From: Pseudomonas sp. 8Z
GTDB taxonomy: Bacteria; Pseudomonadota; Gammaproteobacteria; Pseudomonadales; Pseudomonadaceae
Length of the DNA: 64,000 nucleotides
Assembly: GCF_902506535.1 (NCBI RefSeq)
Contig: NZ_LR733826.1
Coordinates: 589,079-653,078 of the forward strand
Direction: 5' to 3'
Part shown: piece after piece, positions 28,425 through 37,708 of the stretch
How positions within the stretch are numbered: the stretch's first letter is position 1
Layout of the letters: each line of letters begins with the position of its first letter
Translations under genes and position numbers: made by a program
The notes under the pieces: model-generated
Seen by the model: only the letters and a program-made list of their open reading frames with translations
Databases searched by the model: none
Told to the model about the DNA's origin: nothing

Positions 28425-28960
28425 CCACGGCTCTCGCAGGGTGCGGCCTGCTTTAGGTGAGGCACGAAATTGCAGGGGCGATGGCGAGCATCGAGCTGCT
28501 CAGCAAGAATACCGTCCCAGGCTGTGCGGCAAGCGTTGGTCGAGCCCGGCAGACAACACACCAAGGTGCCATTGGCCAACCCGGCGAGAGCACGTGACTG
28601 CACCGTGGAGGTGCCAATATCGGCAACGGAGATCTGCCGGAACAGCTCACCGAAACCATCGACCTGCTTATCCAACAGGCACGCAACCGCCTCCGGGGTG
28701 CTGTCACGCCCCGTGAAACCGGTACCGCCAGTGATTACCACCACCTGCACTTCATCCTCGGCGATCCAGGTCGCGACCTGGGCGCGGATGCGGTACAGGT
28801 CATCCTTGAGCAACACGCGCGCAGCCAGACGATGCCCCGCCTCGCTCAGTCGATCCACCAACAATTGGCCGGAGGTATCGGTTCCCAGGGTACGGGTATC
28901 GCTGACGGTCAGTACCGCAATGTTCAAAGGCACGAACAGCGCATCCGCTTTATGGTTCAT
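28421..28960 (-). CDS. moaB: Molybdopterin adenylyltransferase-like protein MoaB
   Basis: A 179-residue MogA/MoaB-fold protein. It begins MNHKADALFVPLNIAVLTVSD and carries VVITGGTGFTGRDSTPEAV and the AGLANGTLVCCLPGST motif. It binds molybdopterin and, in some organisms, adenylylates it before MoeA acts. The start at 28960 has GGAAG eight bases upstream; the frame open to 28984 is unsupported. It is divergent from mobA, 66 bases away. Confidence 0.92.
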   Translation of the reverse strand: MNHKADALFVPLNIAVLTVSDTRTLGTDTSGQLLVDRLSEAGHRLAARVLLKDDLYRIRAQVATWIAEDEVQVVVITGGTGFTGRDSTPEAVACLLDKQVDGFGELFRQISVADIGTSTVQSRALAGLANGTLVCCLPGSTNACRTAWDGILAEQLDARHRPCNFVPHLKQAAPCESRG

Positions 28961-29025
28961 GACGGGCTTCCAATTGGTAGACAATGCGCGGAGTTATATC
29001 ACAGCACCGCTCTGGAGACTGCGCC

Positions 29026-29607
29026 ATGCCCCAACCACCTTCATCTGCCACCCCGTGCTCGGTGCTGCTGCTCGCAGGTGGGCGCGGCCAACGGATGGGC
29101 GGGCGAGACAAGGGGCTGCTCGACTGGCGCGGACGTCCCCTTATCGCCTGGATCCATGAGCAAGTACGCCCCCTGAGCGACGACCTCATCCTTTCCTGCA
29201 ATCGCAACCAGGAGCGCTACGCCAGCTATGCCGACCACCTGGTAGCCGATGACGACCAGGATTTTCAGGGCCCCCTGGCGGGCATTCGCGCCGGCATGGC
29301 CATTGCCAGACATTCCCAACTACTGGTACTACCATGCGACGCCCCCAGCATCGACCGACAATTACTAGACGCCCTGCTCACACGAGCCGGTGCACGCCCT
29401 GTCGTAGTACGCCAAGGGCAATATTGGGAACCACTGTTTTGCCTGCTGCCAACACGACTGAAAACGGATCTGGAAACAGCCTGGTCGAATGGCGAGCGCA
29501 GCCCACAACGCTGGTTCACCCGGCACCAGCCGGTCGCCCTGGACTGCCCGATCAACGATCCGCGCCTGAGCAATATCAATACCCCCCAAGCACTGGAAAA
29601 CCTTTGA
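29026..29607 (+). CDS. mobA: Molybdenum cofactor guanylyltransferase
   Basis: A 193-residue nucleotidyltransferase that transfers GMP to molybdenum cofactor to form the bis-MGD cofactor. The N-terminal GTP loop is [19 protein letters not shown], and [18 protein letters not shown] follows. GGAG lies about 12 bases before the ATG at 29026. It faces away from moaB-moeA, so the two groups probably share a divergent promoter region. Confidence 0.94.
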   Translation: MPQPPSSATPCSVLLLAGGRGQRMGGRDKGLLDWRGRPLIAWIHEQVRPLSDDLILSCNRNQERYASYADHLVADDDQDFQGPLAGIRAGMAIARHSQLLVLPCDAPSIDRQLLDALLTRAGARPVVVRQGQYWEPLFCLLPTRLKTDLETAWSNGERSPQRWFTRHQPVALDCPINDPRLSNINTPQALENL

Positions 29608-29690
29608 TCAACAATCGAAAGCGGGAACTCAGCTTTTATTGAACCGTCACATACAAGGTATAACCCCTGTATCGCTCAAGGAGACAAACC

Positions 29691-29912
29691 ATGACTCAAC
29701 GGATCGTTCCCGCCCTTTTTCTTGCCATTGGCCTCGCCACTCTGGCGGGCTGTGCCTCTCCATCGGTTATAACCCTGACCGACGGCCGCGAGATTCAGAC
29801 CGTGGACAAGCCGGCCTATGACGAGGATTCCGGCTTCTACGAGTTCGAACAACTCGACGGCAAGCGCGCCACCATCAACAAAGATCAGGTGCAAACGGTC
29901 AAGGAACTCTGA
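29691..29912 (+). CDS. YgdI/YgdR family small lipoprotein
   Basis: A 73-residue lipoprotein with lipobox LAGC after a hydrophobic stretch. The mature domain (SVITLTDGREIQTVDKPAYD then KRATINKDQVQTVKEL) is the SH3-like DUF903 fold of YgdI/YgdR. These are abundant in gammaproteobacteria but uncharacterised. AAGGAG lies seven bases upstream of the ATG. A GGGCCTG hairpin follows the stop. Confidence 0.88.
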   Translation: MTQRIVPALFLAIGLATLAGCASPSVITLTDGREIQTVDKPAYDEDSGFYEFEQLDGKRATINKDQVQTVKEL

Positions 29913-29922
29913 ACATAGAAAA

Positions 29923-29942
29923 CGGGCCTGCCCCCAGGCCCG
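29923..29942 (+). terminator. Hairpin after the YgdR-like lipoprotein gene
   Basis: CGGGCCTG and CAGGCCCG pair perfectly around a CCCC loop, 10 bases after the stop codon. No T-tract follows directly, so it may act as a processing or weak termination structure. Confidence 0.5.
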
Positions 29943-29988
29943 AGTAACAAGCGGCATTCTCAGCGCTAAAAAATTTGGGGCTAACCCC

Positions 29989-30016
29989 TTGTGCGGTAAA
30001 AGTTTTTCAGTAGAAT
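29989..30016 (+). promoter_or_regulatory. Promoter of the tRNA-Pro gene
   Basis: A sigma70-like -10 box TAGAAT at 30011-30016 and a -35-like TTGTGC at 29989-29994 with a 16-base spacer. The -10 ends 12 bases before the mature tRNA. The same TAGAAT hexamer precedes both initiator tRNA genes in this window. Confidence 0.55.
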
Positions 30017-30028
30017 ACGGCCCACATT

Positions 30029-30105
30029 CGGAGTGTAGCGCAGCTTGGTAGCGCGTCTCGTTCGGGACGAGAAGGTCGCAGGTTCGAATCCTGTCTCTCC
30101 GACCA
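30029..30105 (+). tRNA. tRNA-Pro (CGG)
   Basis: A 77-base cloverleaf. The anticodon arm TCTCG-TTCGGGA-CGAGA gives anticodon CGG; the T arm is CAGG-TTCGAAT-CCTG and the encoded 3' end is ACCA. The acceptor stem pairs CGGAGTG with CTCTCCG with one T-T mismatch. An intrinsic terminator follows closely. Confidence 0.93.
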
Positions 30106-30108
30106 AAT

Positions 30109-30138
30109 CAAAAAACCGCCTTAATCGGCGGTTTTTTA
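30109..30138 (+). terminator. Intrinsic terminator of tRNA-Pro
   Basis: AAACCGCC and GGCGGTTT pair around TTAATC, followed by a T-tract (TTTTTTATT) on the plus strand and an A-tract upstream, so it could work in both directions. Confidence 0.85.
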
Positions 30139-30152
30139 TTGCCTAAATTTTC

Positions 30153-30389
30153 TCAACGCAAGAAATCCACCACTTGCGCACCTGCGAAGGGCCAATCAAG
30201 TTCAGCCCCGGTGTCGCAACGACGCAGCACGGGAATACGCAAACCATAGCGCTCAACGAGCTCTTCATGCTCGGCAATGTCGAGTAACTCGACCAATAGA
30301 CCACTCTCGACGAACGGCATAAGAACCGCTTGCGCCACCTCACAGAGGTGGCAACCCAGCGTTCCTAGCAGTTGGCATTCAGGCGTCAT
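30153..30389 (-). CDS. Glutaredoxin-like protein (DUF836)
   Basis: A 78-residue thioredoxin-fold protein. The redox motif CHLC lies in LLGTLGCHLCEVAQ near the N-terminus, and the cis-Pro is in RIPVLRR. It has the size and layout of DUF836/YruB-like small glutaredoxins, but the partner is unknown. It converges on the tRNA-Pro terminator. Confidence 0.82.
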   Translation of the reverse strand: MTPECQLLGTLGCHLCEVAQAVLMPFVESGLLVELLDIAEHEELVERYGLRIPVLRRCDTGAELDWPFAGAQVVDFLR

Positions 30390-30437
30390 GAGCGCAGCTC
30401 CGGCATCGTCTGGGCGCGCAGTCTAGCACCTGCGCGT

Positions 30438-31565
30438 TTAGCGCTCGTCAGACAGCTCAGGCAATAGCGACGAAAGACCGTCGAGCAAACTGCTATTGAG
30501 CGCATCGGCTTTCTGCAAACGCGGCAGGTCGAAACGATCATCGAGACTGAAGCCGCCCTTGAGCAGATCCTTGAGCATACCGCCTGCATTTTCAGTCAGG
30601 TCACCGGCACTGCGTAGCGCATCGAGCAAACCCTGAGCATAGGACTGCAGATCACCATTGACGGCACTACTGCCCTGCCCTGCCACTGCGCCATAAGCAT
30701 CGGTAGCCTGACGCACACTGGTTTGAGTCAGACGCAGCGACATAGACGCCAGTTGCTCACCGTCCATATTCAAGGACATGGCACGATCAAAAGCACCGGA
30801 AAGGTCACCGGTATAAAACTTATCCGAGACGTCCTGAACCTGGCTGAACAACTTCTCCAGCGCCTTGACCTCATCGTCGTCCAACTCGCCTTCGACATCC
30901 ACCTGCCAGCCACCGATCTGCAAACTTCCTGAGCGACTGCTAGCCGATACCACACTGCTACTCCCATCACTAGCCGCCGCCACACTGCTTTGCGACCAAT
31001 TCGCTGAGGCCTGTGCAACGGAAATACGCAGCTTGTCACCATCACGGGTCGTCACCTCCATGTCGAAGGTTTCTGCCAAAGCACTGAAGCGCTCACTGTA
31101 TGCCGCTACGCCGAGCGAGCCAGAAGTGGTCGGCGTGCTGCCTTGAGCGAAGCGCTTGCCGAGATCATCAAGCCCACTCTGAATCCTTTTATAAGTATCG
31201 TCGACGTCACTGGCGACCTGGCCTTTCAGGACACCCATGCCATCGAGAACCTTGCGCGCTTCGGCAAAACCCTTTTCCACGCCATCACGGGCTTGGCTCA
31301 ACAGTTGGCCCAACTTGGCTGGATCAGCGCCAGCAGCCGCTTCGCTTTGCAAGCGCTGCTCGATGAAACCGAGCATGCGATCAGCAACCTTCTCCGGGGT
31401 GTAATCGGCCTGCTTGCCACTCAACGCGCCAGGCTGCATACCCAGTTTGTCAGCCAATCGATTGGCCAACGTATTCTGAGCATCAGCACTCGCCGGGCGA
31501 GCAGCCTGAGGCTGAACGAATGGAGCAAAGCGCGACGCGGAAGAATTGAGCGAACCCAGGTTCAT
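30438..31565 (-). CDS. DUF5610 domain protein
   Basis: A 375-residue protein without a signal peptide or membrane segment. The N-terminal part (PASADAQNTLANRLADKLG) is Ala/Gln rich; the centre (EKVADRMLGFIEQRLQSEAAAG through AEARKVLDGMGVLKGQVA) matches the DUF5610 pattern I know from Pseudomonas and related genera. The C-terminal half contains long helical segments. The role is unknown; the amphipathic Ala/Gln/Ser-rich composition resembles secreted or flagellum-associated proteins, which is speculation. Confidence 0.7.
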   Translation of the reverse strand: MNLGSLNSSASRFAPFVQPQAARPASADAQNTLANRLADKLGMQPGALSGKQADYTPEKVADRMLGFIEQRLQSEAAAGADPAKLGQLLSQARDGVEKGFAEARKVLDGMGVLKGQVASDVDDTYKRIQSGLDDLGKRFAQGSTPTTSGSLGVAAYSERFSALAETFDMEVTTRDGDKLRISVAQASANWSQSSVAAASDGSSSVVSASSRSGSLQIGGWQVDVEGELDDDEVKALEKLFSQVQDVSDKFYTGDLSGAFDRAMSLNMDGEQLASMSLRLTQTSVRQATDAYGAVAGQGSSAVNGDLQSYAQGLLDALRSAGDLTENAGGMLKDLLKGGFSLDDRFDLPRLQKADALNSSLLDGLSSLLPELSDER

Positions 31566-31979
31566 GGCTGCATTCCTAGCAGAAAGTCTGCCGAGGTTAA
31601 CGGCAGCAAGTGGCCAGACTTTAGCCCTGGTCGATCAGTGGTCGTCGACCGCAAACCTGCAATAACAGCGGCAGCCACACAAGGCTGCTCGAAGAAAGAC
31701 TGGCATGCCAAAGCGAAACCAATGCGGCATCAGTAATACCAAGCAAAGAGAATCTGGACCTTAGCGCCCGCTCACGATCTCGCGAGCTAGAGTCATACAA
31801 CACCGCTGGCGCCCCCAGCCAAAACAAGCGAGCAGCGGCCGGAGTCGCGCCTGACTTTACGAGCGGTAAATGAACAGTACTTACTTCGCTCGCCCTTCGG
31901 GCCGCGCTAAAGCGCGTCCGAGCCTGTTGTTAACGTAGTAGGGCCAACGCACAGCAGATCATCAACAGGTTCTTACACA
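31566..31979. other. Gene-free stretch upstream of the DUF5610 and Rof-like genes
   Basis: About 410 bases with no convincing coding frame. It would carry the divergent promoters of the two flanking genes, but I can point to no clear sigma70 pair. It holds a short palindromic run (CCCTTCGGG and GCGCTAAAGCGC near 31890-31915) and, at its right end, copy B of the duplicated element also found at 8105. Confidence 0.5.
31920..31975. repeat. Duplicated non-coding element, copy B
   Basis: GAGCCTGTTGTTAACGTAGT at 31920 and TCAACAGGTTCTTA near 31962 match the corresponding blocks of the copy at 8105. Here CCTGTTG and CAACAGG are exact complements, so the RNA or DNA could form a stem with a loop of about 30 bases. 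It ends a few bases before the ATG of the Rof-like gene, so it would lie in that gene's leader. Confidence 0.5.
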
Positions 31980-32255
31980 ATGGATCATCCGTACCAGCCA
32001 CTGGCCTGCAATCTCTACGACTATCTGGAGATCGCTTGCATGCGCCGCTATCGACTACTGATCGAGCTGACGGACGGCAGCAACCTGGAGGGCCAGGCGC
32101 TGACCACCGAAACCACCGCAAATAAGGAAGAGTATCTGCACGTGCTTAACGCCAGCGGCACGCAACGCCTGCGTCTCGATCACCTCGTAGCGATCAGCGC
32201 GCTGGATGAACGCGCCAGCTTTGATCGCGTACTGCTGAACCACCACAATTGCTAA
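31980..32255 (+). CDS. Rho-binding antiterminator (Rof-like)
   Basis: A 91-residue protein. The pattern YQPLACNLYDYLEIACMRRY, ELTDGSNLEGQAL and EYLHVLNASGTQRLRLDHLVAISAL matches Rof (YaeO), a small Sm-fold protein that binds Rho and blocks RNA loading. It would relax Rho-dependent termination. The ATG at 31980 follows the duplicated stem-loop-like element, which could affect its own translation (inference). Confidence 0.78.
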   Translation: MDHPYQPLACNLYDYLEIACMRRYRLLIELTDGSNLEGQALTTETTANKEEYLHVLNASGTQRLRLDHLVAISALDERASFDRVLLNHHNC

Positions 32256-32421
32256 GCAGTGTACGAAAAGCACCTGCACTCGGTGATGCTGCGCTGAAAT
32301 CGCTCTCAGAACGCTCATTTACAATGCGCAAACTGCGCCTCTTCGAGCGATTAAGCGGGGGCCGCCATCGATATTGCCTGATCTACGCTCGACGAATTTT
32401 CGTAAAGAGCCTAAGGCGCAC

Positions 32422-32961
32422 TCACCACATCAGATCATCGGGAATCTGGTAGGCCGCATAGGGATCATCGGCATCCGGTGCTTCGACATGAGTGTTGAGC
32501 AGGACAATGCGCGAGGGGTCGCGCTCCTGGATCTTCAGCGCTGCTTCACGCGGAATCACCTCGTAGCCGCCCCCATGGCGCACGATAGCCAGCCAGCCGT
32601 TGGACAGTTTGTTGCGCATCATGGCATTGACCGGCAGACGCTTGACCTTTTTGTCGTCAACGAAGTTGTAGTAGTCCTCGCCCTGCAGCTTGGGCAAACG
32701 CGAGCGCTCAATCAGTTGCTTGATCTGCGCAGCACGCGCTTTCTGCTCGGCTTTTTCCTGCTGCTGGCGATTGAGCTCCTGATCGCGGGCGGCCTTCTCG
32801 GCCTGCGCCTGCTGGGCGGCCTGCCGGGTGGAATCATCCAACTCGGCCTGCCCTTTCTTGGCCAGGCGCTGTTGCTTCTGTTGCTGCTTACCGGCCTGCT
32901 TGGCCTGTTTTTCATTGACCAGACCCGCTTTGAGCAACTGGTCACGCAGGGAAAGACCCAT
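32422..32961 (-). CDS. DUF2058 family protein (YaiL-like)
   Basis: A 179-residue protein beginning MGLSLRDQLLKAGLVNEKQA, then a long charged, Gln/Lys/Arg/Glu-rich coiled-coil stretch (residues 20-90), and a C-terminal globular part (YYNFVDDKKVKRLPVN, LAIVRHGGGYEVIPREAAL). This is the DUF2058/YaiL layout, conserved but of unknown role; the basic N-terminal half suggests nucleic-acid or ribosome contact (inference). Confidence 0.87.
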   Translation of the reverse strand: MGLSLRDQLLKAGLVNEKQAKQAGKQQQKQQRLAKKGQAELDDSTRQAAQQAQAEKAARDQELNRQQQEKAEQKARAAQIKQLIERSRLPKLQGEDYYNFVDDKKVKRLPVNAMMRNKLSNGWLAIVRHGGGYEVIPREAALKIQERDPSRIVLLNTHVEAPDADDPYAAYQIPDDLMW

Positions 32962-33069
32962 AACTTAACGATTCCACACTTGTTTCAGATCCGGCGGCGC
33001 AATCGGCGCCACCATGAAAAGTACCCAGCATAAGGGCTAAGCCACCGCGGCTCCAGCCCAGCAGGCCTC

Positions 33070-33900
33070 TCAGCAGCCTGGAGCCTGCTTCTCCTGTTTC
33101 TTCGCTTCACCCCAGAGCGCATCGAGCTCCTCCAGCGTACAACTATGCATGTCGCGCCCAGCATCACGCACGCGCTGTTCGATGAAGCGAAAGCGTCGCT
33201 CGAACTTGCCGTTCGCCCCCCGCAATGCTGCCTCCGGGTCAACCTTGAGATGGCGCGCCAGGTTGGTGACGACGAACAGTAGGTCGCCGATTTCCTCGGC
33301 CACCGCCTCGGCGTCGTTCTCGCTCATGGCTTCGAGCACTTCATCCAGCTCTTCGCGCACCTTATCCACCACCGGCAGGGCTTCGGGCCAGTCGAAGCCG
33401 ACCTGGGCAGCACGCCTTTGCAACTTGGCGGCGCGGCTCAGAGCAGGCAAGGCGGTCGGCACATCATCGAGCAGCGACAGTTGCTCGGGCGCAGCGGCCT
33501 TCTCGGCACGCTCCTCGGCCTTGAGCTCTTCCCAGCGCTGCTTGATAGCAGCCTCCTCCAGCCTCGCCATATCAGGGGCACCGTAGAGGTCGCCATCAGG
33601 GAACACGTGGGGATGACGACGTACCAGCTTGGTGGTGATGGCGTCGACGACACGAGCAAAATCGAAACGCCCCTCCTCCTGCGCCAACTGGCTGTAATAG
33701 ACCACCTGGAACAGCAGGTCGCCCAGCTCGCCCGGCAGGTGCTCGAAGTCGCCTTGCTCGATGGCATCGGCGACCTCATAGGCCTCCTCCAGGGTATAGG
33801 GCACGATGCTCGCGTAGGTCTGCTTGAGATCCCACGGACAGCCATGCTGCGGATCGCGCAAACGCGCCATCAAATGCAACAGATCGTCGAGTTGGTACAT
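33070..33900 (-). CDS. mazG: Nucleoside triphosphate pyrophosphohydrolase
   Basis: A 276-residue tandem-domain MazG. Both metal-binding sets are visible: TLEEAYEVADAIE with ELGDLLFQVV in the first repeat and REELDEVLEAM with EEIGDLLFVV in the second. It hydrolyses NTPs to NMP plus pyrophosphate and lowers aberrant nucleotides and, in E. coli, ppGpp. The start at 33900 has CAGGAG upstream; a longer frame extends antiparallel through relA and is rejected. Gene order mazG after relA is conserved in Pseudomonas. Confidence 0.93.
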   Translation of the reverse strand: MYQLDDLLHLMARLRDPQHGCPWDLKQTYASIVPYTLEEAYEVADAIEQGDFEHLPGELGDLLFQVVYYSQLAQEEGRFDFARVVDAITTKLVRRHPHVFPDGDLYGAPDMARLEEAAIKQRWEELKAEERAEKAAAPEQLSLLDDVPTALPALSRAAKLQRRAAQVGFDWPEALPVVDKVREELDEVLEAMSENDAEAVAEEIGDLLFVVTNLARHLKVDPEAALRGANGKFERRFRFIEQRVRDAGRDMHSCTLEELDALWGEAKKQEKQAPGC

Positions 33901-33912
33901 AAGAGCTCCTGG

Positions 33913-33990
33913 GCTGCAAGCGGCAAGCATCAAGCTGCAAGTTAAAAGCTCATGCACTTTCTTGCAGCTTGCGGCTTGAAGCTTGCCGCT
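33913..33990. repeat. Imperfect inverted repeat between relA and mazG
   Basis: The left arm (GCTGCAAGCGGCAAGC, ATCAAGCTGCAAG) and right arm (CTTGCAGCTTGCGGC, TTGAAGCTTGCCGCT) pair imperfectly around about 20 bases. Such GCTTGCAGCTTG elements occur between genes in pseudomonads and probably form a large hairpin that ends or stabilises the relA transcript. The relA stop codon begins at the outer end. Confidence 0.65.
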
Positions 33991-36233
33991 CAATTGGCAC
34001 GCTGGCGGCGCGCCTCGATGATGTTGGGGAGCTGACTGATCCGCGCGAGCAGCCGCCCAAGTGCATCCAGGCCTGGTATCTCCACGGTGATGGACATGCT
34101 CGCGGTGTTGTCGTTCTTGTCCGAACGGGTGTTGACCGCCAGCACGTTGAGCCGCTCGTTGAGCAACACCTGGGTGACATCGCGCAGCAGACCGGAGCGG
34201 TCGTAGGCCTTGATGGCGATTTCCACCGGGTAGGTCTGTACCGGCACCGGCCCCCAGCTCACTTGAATCATCCGTTCCGGCTCGCGACCGGCCTGCTGCA
34301 GCACCGTCGGGCAATCCTGACGGTGAATGGTGACGCCACGTCCCAGGGTGATGTAACCGACGATGGGATCGCCCGGCAGCGGCTGGCAGCAGCCAGCCAT
34401 CTGCGTCAACAGATTGCCCACGCCCTGGATCTGAATATCGCCACGCTTGCCCGGTCGATAACCCTGAGCTTTACGCGGAATCAGCTCCATTTGCTCGTTG
34501 CTGCGATCCGGCTCGCTCAACTGCTGCGCCAGGTTGACCGCATGGGCCAGGCGCACGTCGCCAGCGCCGAGCGCGGCGAATAGATCTTCAGCAGTCTTCA
34601 GGTTGGCCTTCTCAGCCAGCTTGTCGAAGTCCACGCTGGGCAGGGCCAGGCGCGCCAGCTCGCGTTCAAGCAACTGCTTGCCAGCGGCGACGTTCTGGTC
34701 GCGATCCTGCAGCTTGAACCAGTGGACGATCTTCGCCCGCGCACGGCTGGTGGTGACGTAACCCAGGTTGGGGTTGAGCCAGTCGCGGCTCGGCGAGCCC
34801 TGCTTGTTGGTGATGATCTCGACCTGCTCGCCGGTCTGCAGGCTGTAGGTCAGCGGCACGATGCGCCCGTTGATCTTGGCGCCGCGGCAGCCGTGACCGA
34901 TCTCGGTGTGCACACGGTAGGCGAAGTCCAGCGGCGTCGCGCCCTTGGGCAGGTCGATGGCATGACCGTCCGGGGTGAACACGTAAACCCGGTCGGGCTC
35001 GATGTCGACACGCAGTTGCTCGGCCAGGCCGCCGATGTCCCCCAGCTCCTCGTGCCACTCGATGACCTGACGCAGCCAGGAAATCTTCTCTTCGTAGTGG
35101 TTGGAGCCGGATTTGACGTCAGTGCCCTTGTAGCGCCAGTGCGCGCAAACGCCCAGCTCGGCCTCTTCGTGCATGGCGGTGGTGCGGATCTGCACCTCCA
35201 GCACCTTGCCTTCCGGGCCGAGCACGGCGGTATGCAGCGAGCGGTAGCCGTTCTCCTTGGGGTTGGCGATGTAGTCGTCGAACTCCTTGGGAATGTGCCG
35301 CCACAGGGTGTGCACGATACCCAGCGTGGTGTAGCAGTCGCGCACTTCCGGCACCAGCACGCGCACCGCACGCACGTCGTAGATCTGGCTGAACTGCAGG
35401 CCCTTGCGCTGCATCTTGCGCCAAATCGAATAGATATGTTTGGCCCGGCCGCTGATGTCAGCCTTGATGCCGGTAGCTTCCAGCTCCTGACGCAAGTGCG
35501 CCATGGCGTCGTTGATGTACTGCTCGCGATCCAGACGGCGCTCATGCAGCAGCTTGGCAATCTGCTTGTACTGATCCGGCTCCAGATAGCGGAAGGACAG
35601 ATCCTCCAGCTCCCACTTGATATGACCGATACCCAGGCGGTGAGCCAGCGGCGCATATATATCGAAGACTTCGCGCGCCACGCGCTGGCGCTTGTCCTCG
35701 TCGGCTTCCTTGACCGCGCGAATGGCACAGGTACGCTCGGCCAGTTTGATCAGCGCCACGCGCACGTCATCGACCATGGCCACCAGCATCTTGCGCAGGT
35801 TCTCTACCTGAGTCTGCGAGCCCAGCACCACCGACTCGCGCGGATTGATACTGGCACTGATCGCCGCCATGCGCAGCACACCTTCGATCAGCTTGGCCAC
35901 CACCGTGCCAAAACGCTGCTGTACCACAGCCAACGGAATGCGCTCCTCACGCACGCCACGGTAGATGACCGCCGCGACCAGCGAATCCTGATCGAGTTTG
36001 AGGTCGGCGAGGATCTCCGCAATATCCAGGCCCGCTCCGAAGATCGACGCCCCCTCACTCCAATGATGCGAACCGGCATTGGCTTGCTGCTCGGCCTCGC
36101 GGACAAATTCGCAAGCCTCCTTCAGCGCCTGGGCATCGAGCGCCGGGTCGATACGAACCACATTCGCCACCCAGGCATCGAGGTTGATACTGCCGTCATC
36201 GTTGATCGGCTGGTGCGCTCTGACCTGAACCAT
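33990..36233 (-). CDS. relA: GTP pyrophosphokinase (stringent response synthetase)
   Basis: A 747-residue RelA. Order: N-terminal degenerate hydrolase domain (VAAVIYRGVREERIPL; the HD motif is not visible), synthetase domain (YDVRAVRVLVPEVRDCY, ANPKENGYRSLHTAV, VQIRTTAMHEEAELG), TGS domain (VFTPDGHAIDLPKGATPLDF), then a zinc-finger/helical region and a C-terminal ACT domain (EIAIKAYDRSGLLRDVTQ). It makes (p)ppGpp when uncharged tRNA enters the ribosome. The lack of HD residues identifies RelA rather than SpoT. Confidence 0.95.
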   Translation of the reverse strand: MVQVRAHQPINDDGSINLDAWVANVVRIDPALDAQALKEACEFVREAEQQANAGSHHWSEGASIFGAGLDIAEILADLKLDQDSLVAAVIYRGVREERIPLAVVQQRFGTVVAKLIEGVLRMAAISASINPRESVVLGSQTQVENLRKMLVAMVDDVRVALIKLAERTCAIRAVKEADEDKRQRVAREVFDIYAPLAHRLGIGHIKWELEDLSFRYLEPDQYKQIAKLLHERRLDREQYINDAMAHLRQELEATGIKADISGRAKHIYSIWRKMQRKGLQFSQIYDVRAVRVLVPEVRDCYTTLGIVHTLWRHIPKEFDDYIANPKENGYRSLHTAVLGPEGKVLEVQIRTTAMHEEAELGVCAHWRYKGTDVKSGSNHYEEKISWLRQVIEWHEELGDIGGLAEQLRVDIEPDRVYVFTPDGHAIDLPKGATPLDFAYRVHTEIGHGCRGAKINGRIVPLTYSLQTGEQVEIITNKQGSPSRDWLNPNLGYVTTSRARAKIVHWFKLQDRDQNVAAGKQLLERELARLALPSVDFDKLAEKANLKTAEDLFAALGAGDVRLAHAVNLAQQLSEPDRSNEQMELIPRKAQGYRPGKRGDIQIQGVGNLLTQMAGCCQPLPGDPIVGYITLGRGVTIHRQDCPTVLQQAGREPERMIQVSWGPVPVQTYPVEIAIKAYDRSGLLRDVTQVLLNERLNVLAVNTRSDKNDNTASMSITVEIPGLDALGRLLARISQLPNIIEARRQRAN

Positions 36234-36355
36234 CTTTCTACCTTCCCTACGGTGCGCCTACACAACACCGAATAATCGCCAGCCTTCTCCGAGCGGGTCG
36301 TTTTGACTGAAAGAATGCGCCTCCTGCGCACTCCCCCGAGGCAGCAGCGCTGCCC

Positions 36356-37708
36356 CTATAGCTTTTCGAACAACGCCATGGCTTCGACATGCGCCGTCTG
36401 CGCAAACATGTCGAGAATGCCGGCGCGACGCAGGCCATACCCCTGCCTAACCAACTCCGCAGCGTCACGCGCCAAAGTGGTCGGGTTACAGGATACATAG
36501 ACCAGGCGTCTGGCCGCCAAAGCCGAAATACCTCGCACCACTTCAAACGCACCATCTCGTGGCGGGTCAAGCAGGATGGCGTCGAACCCGCCACGCGCCC
36601 AAATAGCCTCATCCAAAGGACGGGCCAGATCGGCACGAAAAAAACGCACCTGCTCAAGACCTTGCCGCACGGCATTGGTTGCAGCGCGTTCGACCATTGC
36701 ATCGACACCTTCCACAGCCACCACCTGCGCACCCTCGCGGGCCAGCGGTAGAGCGAAGTTACCCAAACCGCAGAACAGATCCAGCACCCGCTCGCCAGGC
36801 TGCACACTCAACCAGTCTAGCGCCTGCGCCACCATCGCCTCGTTGACTGCGGCATTGACCTGCACGAAATCGCCCGGTCGGTAGGCCAACTCCAGATTCC
36901 AGCGCGGCAGTGCGAACCCCAGGCCGGGCACATCACCATCGGCCTGTGGCTCACCCTCGCCCTGCAGCCAGAGCTGAGCCTGATGGGCCGCGCAAAATTC
37001 GCGCAGCAACGCCAGGTCGCCCTCGCCCAGTGCAGCCGTATGGCGCAAAAGCAACGCCACAGCCGTGCCACTGAACAGCTCGACGTGGCCCAACGCCTGG
37101 GGCTTGCTCAGGCGCCGCAACAGCGCAGGCAACGCCTGCAACACAGGTTGCAAGGGCTGTACCAGCACCGGGCAATGCTCGATGGCAACGATGTCCTGGC
37201 TGGCCTCGGCACGAAACCCCACATGCAGGTGACGCGCCTTGGCATCCCAGCGCACAGCGATACGCGCGCGGCGACGGTATGCCAGCTCCGGCCCGACCAG
37301 CGGCGCCATCCACTCGTCGGGCTCTAGATTGCCCAGTCGGCTCAGTTGCTCAGCCAACGTACGCTGCTTCAGCGCGAGCTGATCGGCATGCGTCATATGC
37401 TGCAGATTGCAGCCGCCACAGCGCTCGGCATGCGCGCAAGGCGGCGTGCGGCGCTCACTGCTGGCAGCGATGATGTGCTCGACGCGCGCCTCGACGGTCT
37501 GACTCCGGGCGCTGAGCACGCGCGCCTCGACCTGCTCGCCCGCCAGCGCGCCGCTGACGAACCAGGTGCGCCCCGCCTCGAAAGCAATACCACGACCGTC
37601 ACCGGCCTGGCGCTCGATGGTCAATCGCTGCTTCTTGCCAACCGGTACGGCCTGCGCACGACTGCCGCCGCTGGGCTGAAAGCGTAGGCTTGGGGTACGT
37701 CTGGCCAT
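36356..37708 (-). CDS. rlmD: 23S rRNA (uracil-1939) C5-methyltransferase
   Basis: A 450-residue enzyme (RumA) using S-adenosylmethionine and an Fe-S cluster. An N-terminal TRAM domain precedes the cluster Cys residues ([10 protein letters not shown]), then the SAM motif [25 protein letters not shown] and the catalytic Cys in [14 protein letters not shown]. It methylates U1939 of 23S rRNA. Its ATG shares one base with the cysM stop, so it is coupled to cysM. Confidence 0.94.
   Translation of the reverse strand: MARRTPSLRFQPSGGSRAQAVPVGKKQRLTIERQAGDGRGIAFEAGRTWFVSGALAGEQVEARVLSARSQTVEARVEHIIAASSERRTPPCAHAERCGGCNLQHMTHADQLALKQRTLAEQLSRLGNLEPDEWMAPLVGPELAYRRRARIAVRWDAKARHLHVGFRAEASQDIVAIEHCPVLVQPLQPVLQALPALLRRLSKPQALGHVELFSGTAVALLLRHTAALGEGDLALLREFCAAHQAQLWLQGEGEPQADGDVPGLGFALPRWNLELAYRPGDFVQVNAAVNEAMVAQALDWLSVQPGERVLDLFCGLGNFALPLAREGAQVVAVEGVDAMVERAATNAVRQGLEQVRFFRADLARPLDEAIWARGGFDAILLDPPRDGAFEVVRGISALAARRLVYVSCNPTTLARDAAELVRQGYGLRRAGILDMFAQTAHVEAMALFEKL

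Noticed and set aside
34722..36275. Plus-strand open frame of 517 codons
   Set aside because: It lies entirely opposite relA, which has full domain signatures; long antisense frames are expected in GC-rich DNA.
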